A stretch of DNA of 5,760 nucleotides, taken from an uncultured Oribacterium sp. (GTDB lineage Bacteria; Bacillota; Clostridia; Lachnospirales; Lachnospiraceae). The position numbers and the translations under genes were made by a program. The notes below the pieces were generated by a model. The model made no database searches. It was not told the origin of the DNA and worked only from the letters and a program-made list of their open reading frames with translations. Shown here piece after piece: positions 1 to 5,274 of the stretch; position 1 is the stretch's first letter, and every line of letters starts with the position of its first letter. The stretch spans positions 1-5,760 of the forward strand of contig CAKQWR010000126.1 in assembly GCA_934279105.1 (NCBI GenBank). Direction: 5' to 3'.

Positions 1-24
1 CTTTCTATTTCTGCGGTTCTACGC

Positions 25-50
25 TAAAATAAGGGGAACTGTTTATTTTA
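25..50 (+). promoter_or_regulatory. AT-rich inverted repeat and weak promoter candidate upstream of the nuclease operon
   Basis: TAAAATAA (25-32) and TTATTTTA (43-50) are exact reverse complements separated by a 10-base spacer. The first arm contains TAAAAT (25-30), a plausible -10 box; 17 bases upstream lies TTTCTA (2-7), which matches the -35 consensus at only three of six positions. A dyad overlapping a -10 and ending a few bases before the ribosome binding site would suit an operator, but AT-rich dyads also arise by chance and no known regulator motif is recognised. The window begins at base 1, so upstream elements cannot be judged. Confidence 0.3.
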
Positions 51-64
51 TTAGAGGAGCCATC

Positions 65-1144
65 ATGCGTTTTTTACATGTTGCGGATGTGCACTGGGGT
101 ATGGTGCCGGATGCGGACCAGCCGTGGGGCAAGGACCGCGCCAATGATATCAAGGCGACGTTTCGTCGGATCATCGAGAAGTGTCGGGAGCTGAATGTGG
201 ATTGTCTGTTTATCGCGGGGGATCTCTTTCACCGGCAGCCGATGAATAAGGATCTGCAGGAGCTGAATTACCTCTTCGGCACGATCCCATCGACGCATGT
301 CATCATCATTTCGGGCGAACACGATCGGGTCGAGTCTAATTCGGCACTTCTCAGCTTCAACTGGAGTCCGAACGTAAACTGGTTTCTGAAGGATACGCCG
401 GAGTCGGTCTATTTCGATGATATCAATACGGAGATTTATGGCTTCTCCTATCATACACGGGAGCTGCGTGAAACCGTGATCGATCAGCTGAAGCCGGCGG
501 AGGATGAACACATTCATATCCTGCTGGCGCACGGTGGTGACCGGGAGCACATGCCGGTGGATGTGGAAACATTGGCCACACTGCCGTTCGATTATGTCGC
601 CCTCGGGCATCTGCATAAGCCGACGGAGCTGGTCGAGCGACGGGTCATCTATGCCGGCTCGCCGGAGCCGCTGGAAGAAAGTGAAACCGGTGCGCATGGT
701 GTCTATGTCGGAGATATTCATCCGATCACGCATAAGATTCAGAAGCTTGATTTTCTCCCACTTGCGACGGCGAGCTACATTCCGCTTCAGATTTCCGTCA
801 CGGATCGTACATCAAATGAGGAGCTCCGAACGTTAATTTCGGGAGAGATCGAGAAACGGGGCAAGCAGAATATTTATCGTCTCCGCATCACCGGAAAACA
901 TGATCCGGAGGTACAGTTTGATCTGTCTTCGCTTCGAGAGCGTTACCGCATCGTGACGGTCGACGATGAGTCCGAACCACAGTACGATTTCGTCGCACTC
1001 TACCGGGAGCATCCGTCCGATATCATCGGCTTCTATATCCGGAAGCTTCTGCGTGAGCGGCCGGATGACATGAGTGAAATCGAGAAAAAGGCGCTGTATT
1101 ACGGCATTCATGCGTTGCTTCAGTCTCAGAAAGGAGGCCAGTGA
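65..1144 (+). CDS. SbcD/Mre11/YhaO-like metallophosphoesterase (DNA repair exonuclease subunit)
   Basis: This 359-residue protein is a calcineurin-type metallophosphoesterase of the SbcD/Mre11/YhaO group, whose members cut DNA using two metal ions and partner an SbcC/Rad50-type ATPase. The metal and catalytic motifs appear in order: D8-V-H10, G52-D53, G84-E-H86-D, H156-G-G and G181-H-L-H184. Residues 1 to about 225 form the phosphoesterase domain. The rest (about 235-359) is probably the capping and partner-binding region and lacks motifs I can name. The length fits the shorter YhaO-like members. The ATG start at 65 follows GAGGAG (54-59) with a 5-base gap. The stop codon overlaps the start of the downstream ATPase gene (TGATG), so the two are almost certainly one operon and one complex. 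Odd point: the near-invariant Asn of the GNH(D/E) motif is Glu85. The family is clear; assignment to SbcD versus YhaO is not, so no symbol is given. Confidence 0.93.
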   Translation: MRFLHVADVHWGMVPDADQPWGKDRANDIKATFRRIIEKCRELNVDCLFIAGDLFHRQPMNKDLQELNYLFGTIPSTHVIIISGEHDRVESNSALLSFNWSPNVNWFLKDTPESVYFDDINTEIYGFSYHTRELRETVIDQLKPAEDEHIHILLAHGGDREHMPVDVETLATLPFDYVALGHLHKPTELVERRVIYAGSPEPLEESETGAHGVYVGDIHPITHKIQKLDFLPLATASYIPLQISVTDRTSNEELRTLISGEIEKRGKQNIYRLRITGKHDPEVQFDLSSLRERYRIVTVDDESEPQYDFVALYREHPSDIIGFYIRKLLRERPDDMSEIEKKALYYGIHALLQSQKGGQ

Positions 1145-1146
1145 TG
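1131..1146 (+). promoter_or_regulatory. Ribosome binding site and TGATG overlap that fix the ATPase start
   Basis: AAGGAGG (1131-1137) lies inside the last codons of the nuclease gene. It is 6 bases ahead of ATG 1144 but only 3 bases ahead of the alternative GTG 1141, so ATG 1144 is preferred. The upstream stop TGA (1142-1144) shares its final A with that ATG, a classic arrangement for translational coupling of two subunits. Confidence 0.85.
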
Positions 1147-3312
1147 TATTTGATTGACCTCCATATCGATGGCTTCGGTAAGTTTCATAATCTCGACCTT
1201 CGTTTCGCCGATGGCATGAACATCCTCTACGGCCGAAACGAGGCCGGCAAGTCCACGCTGCATGCGTTTCTGCAGGCCATGCTCTATGGGCTTGAGCGTC
1301 GTCCGGGCGTCGGAAGTGCTGCGCGGCTTCACAAGAAATATCGTCCGTGGGATACGCCGGATCAGTTCGGCGGTCAGCTGCGTCTTCAACATGAAGGAAA
1401 GGTCTACCGAATCGTCCGTAATTTCGCTGCCGACGACCTGAGCGCAGATGCTCCGACCTCCACAGCGATGGGAAACGACATAAGCATGGCGCCGATGGGC
1501 AGCGCTGCCTCGATGCAGACGGATACTGTTTCCACGCAGAACGCCGGACGTAGCATCGGGCCTTCTATACAGACGAGCGGCGCCGCGCCACTCGAAATCT
1601 GGAACGAGAGTGATGAGATACGCATCGCCGATCCGAAGGCATTCCTGCAGGTCCTGCTGGGGGGGATTTCGGAAACCGCGTTTGAGAACACCGTTTCCAT
1701 CGGCCAGCTTCGGAGCGCTACCAGCCGCAGCATGGTTCGCGAGCTGAAGTCCTACATCACAAATCTCAGCACCACCGGCGATATGTCACTGGATTCTGCC
1801 GGTGCGCTCCAGCTGCTGAAACAGCAGCGAACGACACTCGAAGCGAAGCGCGTACCGGAAGCGGCGAAGAGTTATGCACAGCTGATCGGCGAGATTCGAA
1901 ACATCGAGCGTGACATCGCGCAGCCGGAATACGAGAATCAGCTTCGGAAATATCAGTCACTCCGCAGTGAAGTTCGAACCGAGCAGGTCGATCGACAGAC
2001 ACATCGGGAGGAGCTGCTCCAGAAGACAGCCGCACAGGAAGCCGTGCTTCAGCAGGCCGGCTTCGAAAACGATCAGGATATTCAGGAAGCGAAAGAGCAT
2101 GCCGATACGCTCTACAGCCTTCTGAAGATCGGCGCAGAGCCACGAGAGCGTGTCCTCCGTATCGTGCTTCCGCTTCTCTTCTTCGGGCTTTCGATTTTCT
2201 TCGGTATCATGGCCGCTCTGATCACGGCGATCGAATCACCGGCCTTCGCTGCTCGCTTTCATCTCGCGCCGCAGAAGCTGCCGGGACTGATGTCTTTCGT
2301 CCATCGCACCGATATGGGCGCAACACTCCTTGTCGTCGGAAGCACGGGTCTCTTCGCCCTGTGCATCCTGCTCTTCCTTTGGCGTCTCTACGCCAATGCT
2401 GCGAGAACCGGCTTTCTTCGGGAGACCGCGGCGGAACTCAATGCACTGGTGACGAAGCAGATCGGCACCGCGGATATCGATGATACGGCGATGCAGAGCT
2501 TCCGTACCCACATGGAGGAACTGCAGCGAATCTATGCGGAGCTGCACGAACACCGGGCCGCACTATCCGAAGTGACCGAGGAGCTCCAGCATCTAAGCAA
2601 CGATGAACGCCGATACGATGTCGAGCTGCAGAAGCAGAATGAAAAGCAGACCGAGCTCGAAGGGAAGCTCCAGCATCTTGCAAACGTGAAAAACCGTGCG
2701 GAAATGCTGAAGCGGACGCTGGATGAAAACGATGCCATCACCACCGAGATCGATGCCATCAATCTCGCGATGGAGAACATCACGGAACTCCAGGGCTCGA
2801 TTCAGTCCAGTTTCGGACACTATCTGAACAAAGAGGCCGGTGAGCTGATCGCAGGCATCACGGGGGGCGTGTATGACTCGATGTGGATCGATCAGAACCT
2901 CGATATTTTCATGAATACGCCAGGGAAGATCGTCCCGATCGAAGATGTATCCAGCGGTACGATGGACCAGATTTATCTGGCACTTCGCCTCGCTGCCGCA
3001 CGACTGATTCAGGGCGATGCAAATTTCGACACCGGTGCGCGTACACAGGCTGGTGCTGACCGATCCGGTGAGACAACGCGTACACAGGTCTCGGCGACAA
3101 ATAATGGAACTATCGCTTCGACGACAGCCGAAACCCGCCTGCCTCTGATTTTCGACGATTCCTTCGCGATGTATGACGAGCAGCGACTCTCATCGGCGCT
3201 TCAGTACATTACGGAGATACATCACGGACAGATTCTTCTCTTTACCTGCCACACACGTGAACAGCGGATTCTCGAAGATGCTGGTACGAACTACCATCTG
3301 ATTCAGATGTAA
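1144..3312 (+). CDS. SbcC/Rad50/YhaN-like AAA (ABC-type) ATPase with coiled coil and membrane hairpin
   Basis: This 722-residue ATPase resembles the SbcC/Rad50/YhaN group, which uses ATP to drive the partner nuclease encoded just upstream. The N-terminal head has Walker A GRNEAGKST (30-38), an RPWD...FGGQL segment (about 67-79) and a probable Q-loop Gln188. Two charged coiled-coil arms follow (about 190-335 and 420-575). Between the arms lie two hydrophobic segments (about 340-363 and 393-413) that look like a membrane hairpin; no CxxC zinc hook is visible. The C-terminal head has the signature SSGT (603-606), Walker B LPLIFDD (666-672) with likely catalytic Asp/acidic residues, and a switch His703. 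It is shorter than SbcC or Bacillus YhaN, both near 1000 residues. Two Ser/Thr/Ala-rich insertions interrupt the heads (about 100-149 and 625-664). ATG 1144 is chosen over GTG 1141 by ribosome-site spacing. A terminator follows at 3350. The family is confident; the exact cellular role is inferred. Confidence 0.9.
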   Translation: MYLIDLHIDGFGKFHNLDLRFADGMNILYGRNEAGKSTLHAFLQAMLYGLERRPGVGSAARLHKKYRPWDTPDQFGGQLRLQHEGKVYRIVRNFAADDLSADAPTSTAMGNDISMAPMGSAASMQTDTVSTQNAGRSIGPSIQTSGAAPLEIWNESDEIRIADPKAFLQVLLGGISETAFENTVSIGQLRSATSRSMVRELKSYITNLSTTGDMSLDSAGALQLLKQQRTTLEAKRVPEAAKSYAQLIGEIRNIERDIAQPEYENQLRKYQSLRSEVRTEQVDRQTHREELLQKTAAQEAVLQQAGFENDQDIQEAKEHADTLYSLLKIGAEPRERVLRIVLPLLFFGLSIFFGIMAALITAIESPAFAARFHLAPQKLPGLMSFVHRTDMGATLLVVGSTGLFALCILLFLWRLYANAARTGFLRETAAELNALVTKQIGTADIDDTAMQSFRTHMEELQRIYAELHEHRAALSEVTEELQHLSNDERRYDVELQKQNEKQTELEGKLQHLANVKNRAEMLKRTLDENDAITTEIDAINLAMENITELQGSIQSSFGHYLNKEAGELIAGITGGVYDSMWIDQNLDIFMNTPGKIVPIEDVSSGTMDQIYLALRLAAARLIQGDANFDTGARTQAGADRSGETTRTQVSATNNGTIASTTAETRLPLIFDDSFAMYDEQRLSSALQYITEIHHGQILLFTCHTREQRILEDAGTNYHLIQM

Positions 3313-3349
3313 GCCCAAAATATGTCATCAAACGTCTCACAATGAAATG

Positions 3350-3377
3350 AAAAGAGGCCTGAAAGGGCCTCTTTTTT
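3350..3377 (+). terminator. Rho-independent terminator of the nuclease-ATPase operon
   Basis: AAAAGAGGCC (3350-3359) pairs with GGCCTCTTTT (3366-3375), and a T3360-G3365 wobble would close a GAAA tetraloop (3361-3364). The 3' arm runs into a stretch of six T (3372-3377). It lies 38 bases after the ATPase stop. The A-rich 5' side gives some T run on the other strand too, so weak bidirectional action is possible. Confidence 0.88.
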
Positions 3378-3384
3378 GTAAAGA

Positions 3385-3422
3385 AAGACCGCTTCTGCAG
3401 ATGAATCTGTGGAAGCGGTCTT
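3385..3422 (-). terminator. Terminator hairpin for the convergent minus-strand gene
   Basis: AAGACCGCTTC (3385-3395) pairs exactly with GAAGCGGTCTT (3412-3422). The stem continues through two wobble pairs and CAGA/TCTG to a TGAA loop (3402-3405), giving about 17 pairs. Read on the minus strand it is followed by TTCTTTAC, a modest T-rich tail, and it lies about 54 bases after the stop of the gene ending at 3476. On the plus strand it is followed by CTGATTTTG, so it may also back up the plus-strand terminator. Confidence 0.75.
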
Positions 3423-3475
3423 CTGATTTTGTGATGAAGCAGGCAGGCACAACGAAGCCTGCCAGACACATGAAC

Positions 3476-4567
3476 TTACTGTGCCGGATGCTCGAGCTGT
3501 GCGACAGCGTCAATGATGGAGGTCGCACTGCCCTTCTGAAGCATTTCTGCGATGCGGTCGATATCCTGCGCATTCATATGGGCCTTTCCGAGATACTGCT
3601 CGTAGGTCCGAGACAGGTTCAGCGCCTGCTCCTTTTCCTGTGTCTCGAAATGCTGGCGGAGCTCGGTCGCGGCCTTAAAATTCTTCTGGAGTTCTTCCAG
3701 CTGCGGACGAGCTGCTGTTTCAATTTCGTCTGTGATGATATTCTTCGTCACCGTATCGAAGGTATTCTGTGCACTCTGTTTCCGGCTGATGACATCGTTC
3801 CGCTCCTGCAGCGCCTTCGCAATTTCATCATCATAGGCCTCAAGATGATAGTCGGATTCATTGGCGTCCGTACGGATGGACTTCGTCAGCGACTTTACCT
3901 TTTTCCTGTTGCTCCGAATCTGATTCTTGATCTTGCGACCGTCACGGATGACAGCAGAGTGCTTACCGATGGTGGCATTCATCAAGGTGACATAAATACC
4001 ACCGAACACTAATATATCGACGACATAAATCGCTACCAGCTGCCAGATCTTATGATTCGGAATCAGATAGTAGAGGCCGAACGGCAGCGCAGCGAAAAAG
4101 AACACAAAGGTCAAAATGCAGGTAAAAAACTCTCCGAAACCGGATGGGCGGAACAGGGTGTAAAATACGTTCGAATTACAGATGGATGGCACGTGCTCTT
4201 TTTTCAGGATCGCCGCCAGCTGGCGCTTCAGTTCCTTGTTCTCTGTGACGAGTGGTTCCGTTTCCTTCTGAATCCGGCCCTTCACACCCTCCTTACGGGC
4301 GTGTTCACGTTCATCCTGTGCCTTCTTCAGCCGTGCATCGACCTGACTCAGCTGCTTATCATAGGTCTCCGTGATTTCGTCACCACGTGCCTTCAGTGTC
4401 TTCTGAATCTTATCCTGCATCTCCTTCCGCGCCTTGTCGAGCGAAGTCGATACCTGTTTCTCCTGCTCTCGCTGAGATTTCAAGCTCTCGCTGACTTTCT
4501 GATAAGCGGCAACGGCGATTTTCGCATCCTCTAAAAACTGCTGTGGATTCTCTACTTCAAGTCCCAT
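3476..4567 (-). CDS. Hypothetical membrane protein: coiled coil, two-helix membrane hairpin, coiled coil
   Basis: This 363-residue protein has no enzymatic motif I can recognise. Residues about 10-124 are highly charged (Lys, Glu, Gln) and read as a long coiled coil. Residues 147-169 and 175-197 are strongly hydrophobic and joined by a very short turn (PNHKI), so they should form a membrane hairpin. Residues about 205-345 are again charged and helical, and the last 18 are milder. Lys/Arg-rich flanks suggest that both coiled coils lie in the cytoplasm. It recalls hypothetical proteins of similar layout in Clostridia, from memory only. The start is ATG 4567, preceded by AGGAGG (4578-4583); a TTG at 4600 would place that ribosome site inside the gene and is rejected. 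It converges on the nuclease-ATPase operon and has its own terminator, so it is a separate transcription unit. Whether it is real is near certain; its function is unknown. Confidence 0.85.
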   Translation of the reverse strand: MGLEVENPQQFLEDAKIAVAAYQKVSESLKSQREQEKQVSTSLDKARKEMQDKIQKTLKARGDEITETYDKQLSQVDARLKKAQDEREHARKEGVKGRIQKETEPLVTENKELKRQLAAILKKEHVPSICNSNVFYTLFRPSGFGEFFTCILTFVFFFAALPFGLYYLIPNHKIWQLVAIYVVDILVFGGIYVTLMNATIGKHSAVIRDGRKIKNQIRSNRKKVKSLTKSIRTDANESDYHLEAYDDEIAKALQERNDVISRKQSAQNTFDTVTKNIITDEIETAARPQLEELQKNFKAATELRQHFETQEKEQALNLSRTYEQYLGKAHMNAQDIDRIAEMLQKGSATSIIDAVAQLEHPAQ

Positions 4568-4583
4568 GATCTTCCGACCTCCT
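4568..4583 (-). promoter_or_regulatory. Ribosome binding site that fixes the start of the coiled-coil membrane protein
   Basis: On the minus strand AGGAGG (4583 to 4578) precedes ATG 4567 by 10 bases, or by 8 if the site is read as AGGAGGTC. This is a little long but the site is a near-perfect anti-16S match. It rules out the longer reading from TTG 4600. Confidence 0.75.
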
Positions 4584-4727
4584 GAAAGCGATGGATTCAA
4601 TCATCGTGATGAATTCAATTTAGCCCGGTCTTTACTTTTTCGTTTATTTCCATTAAGGTTATGAATTACAAGCTTATTTCATCATAGTATCCATATTTGA
4701 ATAAACCATGAACGCAGGCACACAAAA

Positions 4728-4741
4728 TGCAGATTTCTGCA
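4728..4741. promoter_or_regulatory. Perfect 14-base inverted repeat, possible operator
   Basis: TGCAGA and TCTGCA are exact reverse complements around a TT centre. The element sits between the weak minus-strand promoter candidate (4684-4712) and the AT-rich plus-strand -10 candidates (4753-4769), where a repressor could control both genes. I do not recognise it as the site of a known regulator, and a 6-base arm can occur by chance. Confidence 0.3.
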
Positions 4742-4837
4742 GTTATTGATTTTATTATAGCATTATTATGCATCGTGATAAATGGGAAGCCGCATGAGAA
4801 CCGCGTTCATATCCAGCTTTTATGTATCGAATGAAAC

Positions 4838-4854
4838 ACTGCGGAGTCCGCAGT
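4838..4854 (+). promoter_or_regulatory. Perfect palindromic hairpin in the leader of the small gene (attenuator or operator candidate)
   Basis: ACTGCGGAGTCCGCAGT is a perfect palindrome around a single G; as RNA it would form about seven pairs, mostly G-C, with a 3-base loop. It is followed by ATTTTGATTT, a weak T-rich tail, and then 12 bases later by the ribosome site at 4867-4871. It could act as a weak terminator or attenuator, a structure limiting translation, or a DNA operator. It also argues that the DNA before 4878 is untranslated leader rather than coding. Confidence 0.4.
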
Positions 4855-4866
4855 ATTTTGATTTAC

Positions 4867-4880
4867 AGGAGAATCGTATG
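4867..4880 (+). promoter_or_regulatory. Ribosome binding site that fixes the small-gene start
   Basis: AGGAG (4867-4871) lies 6 bases ahead of ATG 4878, ideal spacing. The upstream in-frame ATGs at 4782 and 4794 have no comparable site, so this motif moves the start 84-96 bases downstream. Confidence 0.75.
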
Positions 4881-5144
4881 TTTCGTATGAGTGGTACCAT
4901 TTATAAGGACGGACGCATCGTTCGGGACTGTATTTCCCGTCAGGAGGACTACAGCATGTCCCGCACCGATCGGGTGCTCACCGCATTGAAGGAAATCTGT
5001 GAGTACATGGATCTCGCCGTACCGATCTGGCTCTCCACAAATATCCGGGAGTTCCAGCGGAAGTCCATTACGGTGTTTCGTGAAGACTGCTTCATGGAAT
5101 CCATCAATTTCGATTACCTCCGAATCGAAGTTATCGAAGAGTGA
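4878..5144 (+). CDS. Small conserved hypothetical protein (88 residues)
   Basis: The protein is 88 residues, soluble, with no signal peptide, membrane segment or cysteine cluster. It begins with a probable beta strand (SGTIYKDGRIVRD, residues 5-17), followed by a polar Ser/Arg stretch, a likely helix (RVLTALKEICEYMD, 32-45), a PIWLSTNIREFQR segment (49-61) and an acidic strand-rich end (INFDYLRIEVIEE). From memory it resembles a family of 85-90-residue hypothetical proteins common in Clostridia, with SGxIYKD near the start and a PIWL...NIREFQR core; this is recollection, not a search. The function is unknown. The start at 4878 rests on the AGGAG at 4867-4871; ATG 4887 is possible, and a 120-residue form from 4782 is less likely. 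The gene has its own leader and a strong terminator at 5151, so it appears to be transcribed alone. Confidence 0.8.
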   Translation: MFRMSGTIYKDGRIVRDCISRQEDYSMSRTDRVLTALKEICEYMDLAVPIWLSTNIREFQRKSITVFREDCFMESINFDYLRIEVIEE

Positions 5145-5150
5145 TTTCAC

Positions 5151-5203
5151 AATCAAAAAGTCCACTTCCGCAGAACAAATCTGAGGGAGTGGGCTTTTTG
5201 ATT
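5151..5203. terminator. Long bidirectional Rho-independent terminator
   Basis: AATCAAAAAG (5151-5160) pairs with CTTTTTGATT (5194-5203), and the inner stem CCACTTCC (5162-5169) pairs with GGGAGTGG (5185-5192) through one wobble. A G-A mismatch and CAG/CTG pairs lead to the loop AACAAAT (5174-5180). The T run CTTTTT serves the plus-strand small gene, which stops at 5144, and the A run gives the same on the minus strand for the nucleosidase gene, whose stop is at 5275. Confidence 0.88.
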
Positions 5204-5234
5204 ATTGAAACGCGCCGTGCATCGGCCGCGGTCT

Positions 5235-5267
5235 CGAATCGCTGAACAGCTCAGGTTCCGTGATTCG
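5235..5267. other. Imperfect intergenic hairpin after the mtnN stop
   Basis: CGAATC (5235-5240) pairs with GATTCG (5262-5267), and GAAC (5244-5247) pairs with GTTC (5255-5258), around the loop AGCTCAG (5248-5254). Between them are a G-T wobble, a C-G pair and a T-C mismatch. It lies 8-40 bases beyond the minus-strand stop at 5275 and has no T run on either side. It may protect the 3' end of the mtnN message, or mean nothing. Confidence 0.35.
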
Positions 5268-5274
5268 ATTCATA

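Larger units (their letters stand above)
4568..4877. other. Divergent intergenic region between the membrane-protein gene and the small hypothetical gene
   Basis: This 310-base stretch has no gene I accept. From left to right it holds: the minus-strand ribosome site (4578-4583); a weak bulged hairpin in the minus-strand leader (4595-4614); AT-rich DNA with a weak minus-strand promoter candidate (TACTAT, 4689 to 4684, with a poor -35 TTCATG at 4712 to 4707); the perfect inverted repeat TGCAGATTTCTGCA (4728-4741); AT-rich plus-strand -10 candidates (TATTAT at 4753-4758 and 4764-4769); and a leader with the palindrome at 4838-4854. An in-frame extension of the small gene is open back to ATG 4782 or 4794, but neither has a good ribosome site. 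Confidence 0.6.

Noticed and set aside
33..45. Possible LexA (SOS) box, GGGGAACTGTTTA, upstream of the nuclease operon
   Set aside because: Firmicute LexA sites need GAAC and GTTC-like halves with a four-base spacer; here the halves are one base apart and the second is imperfect.
74..733. A 219-codon open frame on the minus strand inside the nuclease gene
   Set aside because: It lies wholly opposite a gene with clear catalytic motifs, has no ribosome site or recognisable domain, and its Arg/Ile-rich composition is typical of an antisense shadow.
2731..2764. GATGCCATCA occurring twice in the ATPase coiled-coil region
   Set aside because: The repeat fits chance and codon reuse within a low-complexity helical stretch; it gives no extended repeat.
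3347..4012. A 221-codon open frame on the plus strand opposite the coiled-coil membrane protein
   Set aside because: It begins within the terminator hairpin region and runs through both hairpins. The opposite strand has a proper ribosome site, coiled-coil periodicity and clean membrane segments.
4052..4534. A 160-codon open frame on the plus strand, Leu-rich and apparently hydrophobic
   Set aside because: The Leu-rich look comes from reading the complement of Lys/Glu/Gln-rich coiled-coil codons; there is no ribosome site and it is entirely opposite a better gene.
4568..4600. Longer reading of the membrane-protein gene from TTG 4600 (11 extra residues)
   Set aside because: It would place the AGGAGG ribosome site inside the coding sequence and has no ribosome site of its own; ATG 4567 is far better.
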